A DNA stretch of 64,000 bases from Natrinema sp031626495. Lineage in GTDB: Archaea > Halobacteriota > Halobacteria > Halobacteriales > Natrialbaceae. Below are positions 54,303 through 62,229 of the stretch, one piece after another. Every line of letters starts with the position of its first letter. The stretch's first letter is position 1. The position numbers and the translations under genes were made by a program. Location of the stretch: the NCBI RefSeq assembly GCF_031626495.1, contig NZ_JAMQOJ010000005.1, positions 248,001 through 312,000 on the forward strand, written 5' to 3'. Under the pieces are notes generated by a model. The model saw only the letters and a list, made by a program, of their open reading frames with translations. It was not told the origin of the DNA and made no database searches.

Positions 54303-55064
54303 ATGTCGTCCGAACAGGAGAACGTGATGGTCACGGAGTCGGCGCACACACCGGAGTCGGCGCCGAACGACCGGTCTCGCGGACGGGGCAGCCGGCTCGC
54401 CGTCGCGGCCGTCGGCGGAACGCTGGTGGCGCTCGGACTCAGACGGCGATCGATCGGGGGTGCTGCGGCGGCGCTCGCGGGCGGCTGGCTGGTCTATCGG
54501 GGGTTCGCCGGCGACCGGTCGCGCCCGGAGCTCATCGAAGAGGGCGCTTCGAACGAGGCGGATCGATCGGTCGGCGCGGTAGAGACGACTCGTTCGGTCA
54601 CGATCGGAAGACCGGCGGACGAGGTCTACGAGCGCTGGCGCGATCCGGACGCGATGACGCACATCTACCGCGGACTCGTCGATGTGACGGCCGAGAGCGA
54701 GGATCGCTGGAACTGGACGGCGAACGGCCCGCTCGGGGCGAGCGCGTCGTGGACCACCCAGGTCGTCGAGGACCGACCCGGCGAGTTCCTGCGCTGGGAA
54801 TCGGTCGAGGACGCGCCCGTCGCGAGCGAGGGATCGGTCCGCTTCCGGGAAGCACCGGCTGGCCGGGGAACGGAGGTGACGTTCCGGTTCCGCTTCGAGC
54901 CGCCGGGTGGTCCCGTCGGTACCGCGGTGACCAAACGCCTCGAGATCGTTCCCGACTCGCTCGTCGCCGTCGCGCTCGATCGATTCAAGAGCCTCGTCGA
55001 GACGGGCGAGATACCGACGCTCGAGGGGAATCCCTCCGCGCGCGGCGCGGGTGATGCGCTATGA
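54303..55064 (+). CDS. SRPBCC (polyketide cyclase/dehydrase-like) protein
   Basis: The 253-residue protein has an N-terminal hydrophobic segment of 40 residues (LAVAAVGGTLVALGLRRRSIGG, then AAAALAGGWLVYRGF) that may hold it at the membrane. A START-like barrel follows (VTIGRPADEVYERWRDPDAM, WTANGPLGASASWTTQVVED, GTEVTFRFRFEPPGG). Its stop overlaps the next gene by 4 bases (ATGA), so it is translationally coupled to the alcohol dehydrogenase. The pair occurs together in many bacteria and archaea; the reaction is not known. Confidence 0.85.
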   Translation: MSSEQENVMVTESAHTPESAPNDRSRGRGSRLAVAAVGGTLVALGLRRRSIGGAAAALAGGWLVYRGFAGDRSRPELIEEGASNEADRSVGAVETTRSVTIGRPADEVYERWRDPDAMTHIYRGLVDVTAESEDRWNWTANGPLGASASWTTQVVEDRPGEFLRWESVEDAPVASEGSVRFREAPAGRGTEVTFRFRFEPPGGPVGTAVTKRLEIVPDSLVAVALDRFKSLVETGEIPTLEGNPSARGAGDAL

Positions 55065-56230
55065 AAGCGCTCACCTGGCACGGCGAGGAGGACGTCCGGG
55101 TCGACGACGTTCCCGATCCCGAGCTCGTCAACCCCCACGACGCGATCGTCGAGATCACCGCTACGGCCATCTGCGGCTCCGATCTGCACCTGTACGACGG
55201 CTACGTCCCGACGATGCGGGAGGGCGACGTGCTCGGCCACGAGCCGATGGGCGAGGTCGTCGCGGTCGGTGACGCCGTCGAGACGCTCGAGTCGGGCGAC
55301 CGCGTGGTCGTCCCGTTCACGATCAGCTGTGGCTCCTGCTGGTTCTGCGAGCAGGGGATGTACTCGCTGTGTGATAACTCGAACCCCAACGCGGAGATGG
55401 CCCGGAAGGTGATGGGCCAGTCGCCGGCCGGGCTGTTCGGCTACTCGCACATGCTGGGCGGCTACGCCGGCGGGCAAGCGGAGTACCTGCGGGTTCCCTA
55501 CGCCGACGTCGGTCCGATCGCGGTCGACTCGGACCTGCCCGACGAGCAGGTGCTGCTCCTCTCGGACGTGTTCCCGACGGGGTACATGGCCGCCGAGAAC
55601 GCGGAGATCGAGGAAGACGACACGGTCGCGGTCTGGGGCTGTGGCCCGGTCGGACAGTTCGCCATCCAGAGCGCGTGGATGTTCGACGCCGGCCGCGTCA
55701 TCGCGATCGATCGCGTCCCCGAGCGCCTCGCGATGGCCCGCGAGCACGGCGACGCGGAGACCATTCATTTCGAGGACGAGGACGTCTACGACCGCCTCAT
55801 GGCCATGACCGGCGGTCGCGGCCCCGACCGATGTATCGACGCGGTCGGCACCGAGGCCCACGGCACGGGCCTGATGGGCCTCTCGGACAAGGCGAAACAG
55901 CAAGTGAACCTGGAGGCCGATCGGCCTCACGTCCTCCGGCAGGCGATTCGATGCTGCCGGAAGGGCGGAACGCTCTCCGTCCCCGGCGTCTACGTCGGCC
56001 ACGCGGACAACGTCCCGGTCGGCCCGCTGATGAACAAGGCGCTGACGGTCAACACCGGCCAGACCCACGTCCAGCGGTACCTCGACCCCCTGCTCGAGAA
56101 GATCGAAGACGGCGAGATCGACCCGTCGTTCGTCGTCACGCACGAGGAGCCGCTGGATCGGGGTCCCGAGATGTACGAGACGTTCCGCGACAAGGAAGAC
56201 GGCTGCGTCAAGGTGGTGCTGACCCCCTGA
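55061..56230 (+). CDS. Zinc-dependent alcohol dehydrogenase (formaldehyde dehydrogenase-like MDR)
   Basis: This 389-residue MDR enzyme has catalytic-zinc ligands in AICGSDLHLYDG and GHEPMGEVV, a structural-zinc cluster CGSCWFCEQGMYSLC (four Cys), and a nucleotide-binding VWGCGPVGQFAIQSA motif in the Rossmann half. Sequence resembles glutathione-independent formaldehyde dehydrogenases. It overlaps the SRPBCC gene by 4 bases. Substrate unknown; dehydrogenation of a short aldehyde or alcohol is the best guess. Confidence 0.9.
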   Translation: MKALTWHGEEDVRVDDVPDPELVNPHDAIVEITATAICGSDLHLYDGYVPTMREGDVLGHEPMGEVVAVGDAVETLESGDRVVVPFTISCGSCWFCEQGMYSLCDNSNPNAEMARKVMGQSPAGLFGYSHMLGGYAGGQAEYLRVPYADVGPIAVDSDLPDEQVLLLSDVFPTGYMAAENAEIEEDDTVAVWGCGPVGQFAIQSAWMFDAGRVIAIDRVPERLAMAREHGDAETIHFEDEDVYDRLMAMTGGRGPDRCIDAVGTEAHGTGLMGLSDKAKQQVNLEADRPHVLRQAIRCCRKGGTLSVPGVYVGHADNVPVGPLMNKALTVNTGQTHVQRYLDPLLEKIEDGEIDPSFVVTHEEPLDRGPEMYETFRDKEDGCVKVVLTP

Positions 56231-56383
56231 GCGGGGGCAGTACCCGAACGGGAACGACACGGATCGACGGATCTTCGCCGGCTCCGAACGGGACGTCCCG
56301 GTTCGAGATCGGCGATCCGGAGCGAAGCCGTTCCCGGTACGGGACGCCTCGAGGACGACGTCGATCGCCCGCCTGCGCGGGTT

Positions 56384-56397
56384 TTAGGCTTGCCTAA
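56384..56397 (+). promoter_or_regulatory. DtxR-like operator 1 (TTAGGCTTGCCTAA), upstream of TATA
   Basis: A perfect 6+2+6 palindrome lies 42-55 bases before the ATG of the solute-binding protein. The half-site TTAGGC resembles the TTAGG/CCTAA sites of DtxR/IdeR-type iron repressors. Confidence 0.7.
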
Positions 56398-56408
56398 GAT
56401 CCGAAACC

Positions 56409-56433
56409 GTTTTGTATTATTAGGTGAGCCTAA
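56409..56433 (+). promoter_or_regulatory. TATA box and DtxR-like operator 2 (TTAGGTGAGCCTAA)
   Basis: TTTTGTATTATT (56410-56421) is the TATA region, about 25 bases before the ATG at 56439, implying a leaderless mRNA. An imperfect palindrome TTAGGTGAGCCTAA at 56420-56433 overlaps its end and the transcription start region. A repressor bound here would block initiation; with operator 1 the two sites flank the TATA box. Confidence 0.65.
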
Positions 56434-56438
56434 AACCT

Positions 56439-57605
56439 ATGTTCGAAGACGATTCGGCAGACGGGACAGCAACGCGACGCGAGTACGTGAAGTACGGCAG
56501 CGCAGTTCTCGCGGGCGGAGTGCTCGCTGGCTGCGCTGGCGACCGAGGATCGGATGGCTCCGAATCGACGGACAGCGAGTCCTACTCGGTCTCGATGGAA
56601 CCGATGGGAACGGTCAGTTTCGATTCGGTGCCCGAGACGTGGATGGCGTATTTCAGCAACTACGGCGATATGGGGATCGCACTTGGCCAACTCGATGGGC
56701 TGCAGGGATTGATCTTCACGGAGAACTGGCCGCTCACGTTCTTCGACCACCTCCCCGGCGTGGACGTTTCCTTCGACGACGTCCCGCAGCTCATGGGCGA
56801 GGGTTCGATCCCCAAGGAGTCGTTCTACGAACTCAACTGCGACGTCCACCTGATGGACCCGAACTTCATCAGCCTCCTCGACGACAACTGGGACGAGGGG
56901 GACTACGACGAGATCAGAAACAGTCTCGGTCCCATCGTCGGTAACACCATCCGTCGGCGTGGCGAGGACTGGCACGACTACCCCTACTACTCGCTGTACG
57001 AGGCCTTCGGGAAGATCGCTGAGGTGTTCCAGCAACAGGAGCGGTACGAGGCGATCACGCAGATCCATGACGGTCTGCTCGACGACGTGCAGTCGCAGCT
57101 CCCCGACGAAGAGGAGCGGCCGACCGTCGGCCTCCTGTCGGTGAACTCGGACTTCGAGGAGGGATCGTTCTACGCCTACCCGGTCAACGACGGGAACGGC
57201 CACAAGCAGTATCGGGACCTCGGGATGCGCGGCGCCTTCGACGACGTCATCGAGGGCGGGTACGCCGAGTGGGATTACGAACAGCTCCTCGAGGTCGACC
57301 CCGATGCGCTCGTCTTCCAGTACGGCTTCTCGCACGTCTCGACCGAGGAGTTCGAGCGGCGGATGGACGCGATGCGTGACGATTCGGTCGGCAAGCAACT
57401 GACCGCAGTGCAGAACGACCGTCTCTACCGGGGCGGCACGTCGTATCAGGGCCCCCTGATCAACCTCTTCCAGACGGAGGCGGCGGCCAAGCAGTTCTAT
57501 CCCGACACGTTCGGCGAGTGGGAGGGGATCGACACGCTGGCGAAACCGGACGCGCGGCTGTTCGACTATCAGGCCGTGGCGGACATCATCAACGGGGACT
57601 TCTGA
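56439..57605 (+). CDS. Iron-type ABC transporter solute-binding lipoprotein (Tat-exported)
   Basis: The 388-residue protein begins with a Tat-lipoprotein signal (TRREYVKYGSAVLAGGVLAGC), with Cys as the lipid anchor, then an acidic linker. The mature part has the cluster-III/FhuD-like two-lobe pattern (FDSVPETWMAYFSNYGDMGI, WDYEQLLEVDPDALVFQYG, GTSYQGPLINLFQTEAAAKQ). Fe(III)-siderophore or heme-like binding is the family expectation. Two DtxR-like operators upstream support iron control. No permease or ATPase gene follows, so it is an orphan component within this window. The GTG 5 codons upstream overlaps operator 2, so the ATG is preferred. Confidence 0.88.
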   Translation: MFEDDSADGTATRREYVKYGSAVLAGGVLAGCAGDRGSDGSESTDSESYSVSMEPMGTVSFDSVPETWMAYFSNYGDMGIALGQLDGLQGLIFTENWPLTFFDHLPGVDVSFDDVPQLMGEGSIPKESFYELNCDVHLMDPNFISLLDDNWDEGDYDEIRNSLGPIVGNTIRRRGEDWHDYPYYSLYEAFGKIAEVFQQQERYEAITQIHDGLLDDVQSQLPDEEERPTVGLLSVNSDFEEGSFYAYPVNDGNGHKQYRDLGMRGAFDDVIEGGYAEWDYEQLLEVDPDALVFQYGFSHVSTEEFERRMDAMRDDSVGKQLTAVQNDRLYRGGTSYQGPLINLFQTEAAAKQFYPDTFGEWEGIDTLAKPDARLFDYQAVADIINGDF

Positions 57606-57816
57606 GCGTACGAATCGGCGGTCCGGCCTTCGCGATGTCGTATCGGAACGGATACCGAGACAGCCGGTGACGATGGGTAGGAACGACTGCTAACCCCGAA
57701 TCGTTTTCCAGTACTCCTTTACACCGGAACTGGAGTGCGTGGACTCGACCGACGTGTCAGGCAGTTCGAAATCGGTCTCCTCCGTGCCCCGTCACGATCC
57801 GATTCGCAAGAACCAA

Positions 57817-58566
57817 CTACGATTCCGCAGCGAACTCGTCGAGGACGGTATCGTCGCCGGGTTTCGATTTCGATCTGTCGAGTGGAGTCGGCCGCGGCCA
57901 GAGGTACCGCCACATGAGCCCGGCGGCGATTCCGCCGAGCGTCGAGGCGATCATGAACATGACGGCATCGAACGGCTGGATTCCCGCGATCCCCGACGTG
58001 AAGATGCGGGCGAGGGCCACCTGCGGGTTGAAAAACGCCGTCGAGGACGTTCCGATGATCCCCATACCGACGGTAAAGCCCACGGCGAGACCGATCCATT
58101 CGCTCTCCTGCCGGATCAACGAGACGACGGCCGATACGAGCAACATGGTGCCGAAGAACTCGGCCAGCCAGGTCGACGCGGGTCGTTCGACGGCAGAGAT
58201 GGCAAACACCTCCCACCCGATCGTGCTCACGAAGGTGAGTCCCGCCAAGCCGACGCCGACGAGACCACCGAGGAACTGCACGGGAATGTACTGCCGCGCG
58301 GTCTTCATATCTGTGTCGCCGGTCACCAGCAGCGCGACGGTGACCGCTGGGTTCACGTGAGCGCCACTGATCGGCCCGAGCATCTGCACGATGACGAACA
58401 GCCAGCCGGCCGTCGCCAGTCCGATGAACAACACGCCGATACTCGGACTCGCCTCGAGTACGCCGTCGGCGAGCAGTCCCGACGACACGAGGACGAAGAC
58501 GAGCGTCGCGGACCCGAAAAACTCCGCGACGAGTTTCTGTCTCGTAGTGAAATTATTGGTAGTCAT
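57817..58566 (-). CDS. Aquaporin/MIP family channel
   Basis: The 249-residue protein has six helices with two half-helix loops. The first loop has the canonical NPA (SGAHVNPAVTVALL). The second is FNPQVALAR (NPQ in place of NPA, with the conserved Arg). N- and C-terminal tails are charged. It should conduct water or small neutral solutes such as glycerol. TATA-like TATATATTC and TATATTATG (minus strand, 58577-58605) lie upstream, the first about 30 bases from the ATG. Confidence 0.88.
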   Translation of the reverse strand: MTTNNFTTRQKLVAEFFGSATLVFVLVSSGLLADGVLEASPSIGVLFIGLATAGWLFVIVQMLGPISGAHVNPAVTVALLVTGDTDMKTARQYIPVQFLGGLVGVGLAGLTFVSTIGWEVFAISAVERPASTWLAEFFGTMLLVSAVVSLIRQESEWIGLAVGFTVGMGIIGTSSTAFFNPQVALARIFTSGIAGIQPFDAVMFMIASTLGGIAAGLMWRYLWPRPTPLDRSKSKPGDDTVLDEFAAES

Positions 58567-59026
58567 TATCTATCACATAATATACGGTCTCGACCGAATA
58601 TATACTCGTCTCCGAACCGCTCGGCGACCGCACTGTCCGCCTTTTCGGACACTCCACGGCCAACTGTGTCGGATCGCCCGCATGATACGCCCTCGTGAGC
58701 GGATACACGGCGGATGCTCCGGTAACAGATCGCTGCCGTGGTGGAAGACGGCATTCGGTACGATCCGGTTTTCGTCCGGCCGCCGCCGACGAGGACGGCG
58801 AGTCTGGCGTATTTCAGCGAAGACTCGCGGAATTCTATGCCGAATCGTCGAGACGGTGTAATTGGGAGGAGAGAGGACGGGGCGCGGAAGTCGAAGGCCT
58901 CGGCACTCATAGGGCTCGTCACGACCGGGTGCCGAGTCCGGCTCGGAGCGGGTGCGTCGTCATCGGCCACGCGACCCTACACGCGTCGCTCCAAAGACGG
59001 TTTGGATTCCGCAAACTCGAGATAGC
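58567..59026. other. Long non-coding stretch
   Basis: The 460 bases beyond the aquaporin promoter have frames on both strands with arginine/serine-rich translations and no acidic bias, and I recognise none as a gene. A short inverted repeat (CCGCCTTTTCGG type, about 58637-58648) is visible near the promoter. No repeat with other parts of the window was seen. Confidence 0.4.
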
Positions 59027-59239
59027 TTACGCCGCTTCGTCGCCGGTCGCGTTCGCGAAGGCGGTGTTCCACTCGTCGACCAGATTCTCGAGACGCGCCG
59101 TGTTCCGGTGGGAGAACGTCCGGGGGGCGCGGTCGGTGGCCGTTCGCGGATCCGCGACGGCGCGCTGGGGGGCGGTCTGCGTTCGCGTTCGATCGGTCGT
59201 CGGTTCGGCGTCGGGTCGGGTCAGGTGTTGGGTGCTCAT
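59027..59239 (-). CDS. Small hypothetical protein (70 aa)
   Basis: The product is Thr/Arg-rich at first (STQHLTRPDAEPTTDRTRTQ) and ends in an amphipathic acidic helix (ARLENLVDEWNTAFANATGDEAA). It has no known motif. A TTTTATAAG box (minus strand, 59345-59353) about 110 bases upstream could drive it, with an mRNA leader that includes a very short open frame. The helical C-terminus fits a real protein, but the evidence is thin. Confidence 0.45.
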   Translation of the reverse strand: MSTQHLTRPDAEPTTDRTRTQTAPQRAVADPRTATDRAPRTFSHRNTARLENLVDEWNTAFANATGDEAA

Positions 59240-59499
59240 GTCGGTCGGGGTTGGAATGTCGTCGAAAATCGGTACTCGTCGTGGGCAACGAACTCAGGCT
59301 GCTACGTGTACGACCGACATCTTACTCCCTCGTACTGACCCCATGCTTATAAAAGTTCATGATAGATCTGCTCTCTGGGAACAGCTGTCTGGAAGCAAAC
59401 ACCACGCGAGGTGTTGGCACGATCCGGCGAGGCGGCGTACTCCGGCCAATACCACTCCGATACCTTGAGAAACCGGGCCCGCGACCGGTCGAGTGAAAG

Positions 59500-60186
59500 A
59501 TGGGGAGCGACGATCCGGACGGCGACGACGATGCCGATGTCAGCTTCGTCATTCCAGCGAAAAACGAGGGGGACTATCTCCGGGGGACGCTGGCGAGTCT
59601 CACCGGGCTCGATACCGACTACGTCTACGAGGTGATCGTCGTCGACGGTAACTCGGGAGACGAGATGCGCGAAATCGCTCGCGAGTACGACGCGACGGTC
59701 GTCCACGAGGACGGCTCGAGCGTCGCCACCGCGCGAAATTTCGGCGCCGAGCGCGCAAGCGGCGAGTGGCTGGCCTTTCTCGACGCCGACACCCGGGTGC
59801 GAGCGAACTACCTGACCGAACTGCTCGGATTCGTCGAGACGGAAGGGGTCGCGGCGGCGAGTTCGTACTGTCGGATCACCGGCCCCCGACGCGCGAAACT
59901 GATGGAGGTCACGATCAACCACCTCTTTTCACGGTTCGCACACCCGATTCTGCCGGGCTTCAGCTGCGTCGTCCACCGGCGAGCCTTCGAGGAGATCGGT
60001 GGCTTTCCGGACGTCCCGAACGAGGGCACGGCCTTCAGCCGGCGACTCTCGAGGCGTTTTCCGACGGCCTACTGTCCGACCGTCCTGGCCGAGAGTTCGG
60101 GTCGCCGGATCGCCGACCTCGGACTGACGGGGACGCTGTGGCACTACGCGCGACTGGACATAGCGCGGCTTCGTGCGGACTACTGA
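59500..60186 (+). CDS. Family 2 glycosyltransferase
   Basis: The 228-residue GT-A enzyme has a start typical of GT2 (DVSFVIPAKNEGDYLRGTL), the EVIVVDGNSGDEM strand, the catalytic metal-binding motif FLDADTRVRANYL (DAD in place of DxD), and FPDVPNEGTAFSRRLSR near the acceptor site. No C-terminal membrane helices. It is soluble and cytoplasmic and may be involved in glycolipid or surface-glycan synthesis; no other glycosylation gene is adjacent. Confidence 0.88.
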   Translation: MGSDDPDGDDDADVSFVIPAKNEGDYLRGTLASLTGLDTDYVYEVIVVDGNSGDEMREIAREYDATVVHEDGSSVATARNFGAERASGEWLAFLDADTRVRANYLTELLGFVETEGVAAASSYCRITGPRRAKLMEVTINHLFSRFAHPILPGFSCVVHRRAFEEIGGFPDVPNEGTAFSRRLSRRFPTAYCPTVLAESSGRRIADLGLTGTLWHYARLDIARLRADY

Positions 60187-60198
60187 TCGCTCCGCGCC

Positions 60199-60450
60199 TC
60201 ACTCGTGCGGCCGGGCGACGCCGGTCACTTCGAAGCGAGCACCGCCGGACTCGCTCGCCGTCGCTTCGAGGTTCCAGTCGTGAGCGTCGGCGACCCGTTC
60301 GACGATTCCGAGACCGAAGCCGGTGCCGTCTTCGGCCGTGGTAAAGCCGATATCGAAGACCTCGTCGCGCTCGTCGGCCGGAATCCCCTGGCCGGTGTCC
60401 GCGACGTAGAACCCGTCGGCGTCCGTCCGGGCGACGGCCGGCCTGGTCAT
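60199..60450 (-). pseudogene. Histidine kinase C-terminal fragment (HATPase_c only)
   Basis: About 83 residues keep the second half of an HATPase_c domain: the G1 box ADTGQGIPADERDEVFDIGF, the G2 box DGTGFGLGIVERVADAH and the terminal GGARFEVTGVARP. The N box, H box and all sensor regions are missing, and sequence upstream in all frames is unrelated. It is most likely the remnant of a deleted kinase gene, not an active protein. Confidence 0.75.
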
Positions 60451-60604
60451 GAAAGAACCACTGAATACGTGGCGAAGACGAACGTCGAGGTAATAAGCGA
60501 TATGGCAGACGAGTAAGGCGGCAGCCGTGCCAGCCGTGACAGAGGCGGCTTCACCGGCACCGCCAAGGCGGCCGCTTTTGTCGCTTCTCGCCGGCGTTAC
60601 GAGC

Positions 60605-60991
60605 GTGTCGACAGTTCCCCCGGAGGCGGAGCGACTGCTCGAGAGCGAGCCGCTGATGGCCCACCTCGCGACCTGCGTCGAGGGGCGACCCCACGTCGCG
60701 CCGGTCTGGTACCGGTACGCGGAGGGGGTCGTCGAAGTCGTCACGACCGGCCGGAAGCTAGCGAATATCGAGCGGAATCCGCGCGTCGCCCTCTCGATTC
60801 AGAAAGACGATGACGGACGGACCCGCTGGATGGTGTCGCTGCTCGGGACGGCGACGGTGATCGAAGACGAGGCCGAAACCGATGCGGCTCGCCGTCGGAT
60901 CAACGAGAAGTACGACGCGGAGCCGAACGCCTACGACGAGAACACGCTGGTCCGGATCGACGTCGGCTCGGCGACGTACCGGACGTACTGA
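60605..60991 (+). CDS. Pyridoxamine 5'-phosphate oxidase-like flavoprotein (small)
   Basis: The 128-residue protein (GTG 60605) has the split-barrel fold of FMN/F420-binding oxidoreductases: MAHLATCVEGRPHVAPVWYRY, VTTGRKLANIERNPRVALSIQKDDDG in two parts and MVSLLGTATVIED. It is distinct in sequence from the protein at 45253. Its partner and substrate are unknown. Confidence 0.82.
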   Translation: MSTVPPEAERLLESEPLMAHLATCVEGRPHVAPVWYRYAEGVVEVVTTGRKLANIERNPRVALSIQKDDDGRTRWMVSLLGTATVIEDEAETDAARRRINEKYDAEPNAYDENTLVRIDVGSATYRTY

Positions 60992-61027
60992 GGGGGCCGC
61001 GAGAAGCCGTCGGGTGTGCTCCGCGGT

Positions 61028-62125
61028 TCACTCGCGGCCCGGTGACGGCCCGCGAAGCCCCGGATGCGTCTCCGCGTCCCGCACGCGTCGCATCCGGGCG
61101 CGGAGATCGGACGGGGCAGCCGGCACCGAGCGCTCGAGGCTCGAGTCCGATTCGCCGTCGCCGTTCGCCTCGATTTCGGCGACCGATTTCGGGAACGTCC
61201 GGAGGTCCTTGTGGATCGCCAGCCCGGCGTAGGCCCCGTCTCCGACGGCGATGGTGGTCTGGTTCTGGCCGTGGGTCACGTCGCCGACGGCGTAGGTTCC
61301 GTCGACGCTGGTCTCGCGGCGCTCGTCGACGTCGATCGCGCCGTCGTCGTCCAGTTCGCAGCCGAGGTCGTCCGCGAGGCCGGCGTTGTACGCGGAGCCG
61401 TACATCGCGAAGCCGCCCAGATACTCGCGTTCGGTCCCGTCGGCGAACGAGAGCCCGCCGAGCCACGGCGGTTCGTCGTCGGGGATACTCTCGTCGTCGT
61501 ACGCCGAGACGACGGCCGTGTCGACACGGTCGACGGGATGGGCCTCGAGTTGCGCAGCGGTCTCGTCGCTCCACTCCGGCTCGCGGTCGTCCAGCAGCAG
61601 GTCGACCTCGGGAGTGAAGTTGAGCATCGTCATCGCGACGTGGGCCGCGCTCTCGCCGTGACCCAGTACGAAGACGGGTCCGTCGCCCAGTGTGTACGCG
61701 TCGCAGTGCAGACAGTAGTGGAGCCCACGGCCGGTGAAGCGCTCGAGTTCCGGCACGTCCGGACCCCGGTCACGGAAGCCAGTGGCGAAGACGACCCTAT
61801 CCGCGTCGACGGTCGCGCGGGCCGCCTCGAGTCGAAACCGCGGTCCATCGCTGGAGCTCAGCCGGGTGACTGACTCGACGGCGTCCGGATAGAAGTCGCC
61901 GCCGTAGTGGTCGAGCTGGTCGACGGCGTGGGTAGCCAGTTCCTCGCCGGAGACGTTCTCGGAGACGCCGAGCATGTTGTGGACGTGGGTGACCGCCGCG
62001 TGGCGGCCGCCCTCCTTCTCGAAGACGGCCGTCCGGTGGCCGAGTCTGGTCGTGTACAGCGCCGTCGTCAGTCCCGCGGGCCCGCCGCCCACGACGGCGA
62101 CCTCGTACTCGAGGGGATCGTTCAT
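61028..62125 (-). CDS. Thioredoxin-reductase-like NAD(P)/FAD oxidoreductase
   Basis: The 365-residue protein has the FAD motif VAVVGGGPAGLTTALY at residue 9, a TrxR-like active pair in CLHCDAYTLGDG (CxxC with His replacing the usual Ala-Thr), a NADPH motif VLGHGESAAHVAM, and the C-terminal FAD motif YAVGDVTHGQNQTTIAVGDG. About 45 residues at the C-terminus (SLERSVPAAPSDLRARMRRV) are extra. It might reduce thioredoxin or a similar disulfide protein. The ATG at 62125 is adopted. Confidence 0.85.
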   Translation of the reverse strand: MNDPLEYEVAVVGGGPAGLTTALYTTRLGHRTAVFEKEGGRHAAVTHVHNMLGVSENVSGEELATHAVDQLDHYGGDFYPDAVESVTRLSSSDGPRFRLEAARATVDADRVVFATGFRDRGPDVPELERFTGRGLHYCLHCDAYTLGDGPVFVLGHGESAAHVAMTMLNFTPEVDLLLDDREPEWSDETAAQLEAHPVDRVDTAVVSAYDDESIPDDEPPWLGGLSFADGTEREYLGGFAMYGSAYNAGLADDLGCELDDDGAIDVDERRETSVDGTYAVGDVTHGQNQTTIAVGDGAYAGLAIHKDLRTFPKSVAEIEANGDGESDSSLERSVPAAPSDLRARMRRVRDAETHPGLRGPSPGRE

Positions 62126-62229
62126 CGTGCCCACTCGCGGCCCCAGCGGGTTGAGGCTGGGCCGTGAATATGCGGCCGTCGAGCGGGCAGGGCTCGAGGA
62201 CCGCGTCGCGCACCTCGAACGCCGTGAAA

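Noticed and set aside
58738..59025. 95-codon plus-strand frame beginning at a GTG-like start
   Set aside because: Arg/Ser-rich translation without known features. Its codon use is unlike real genes in this window.
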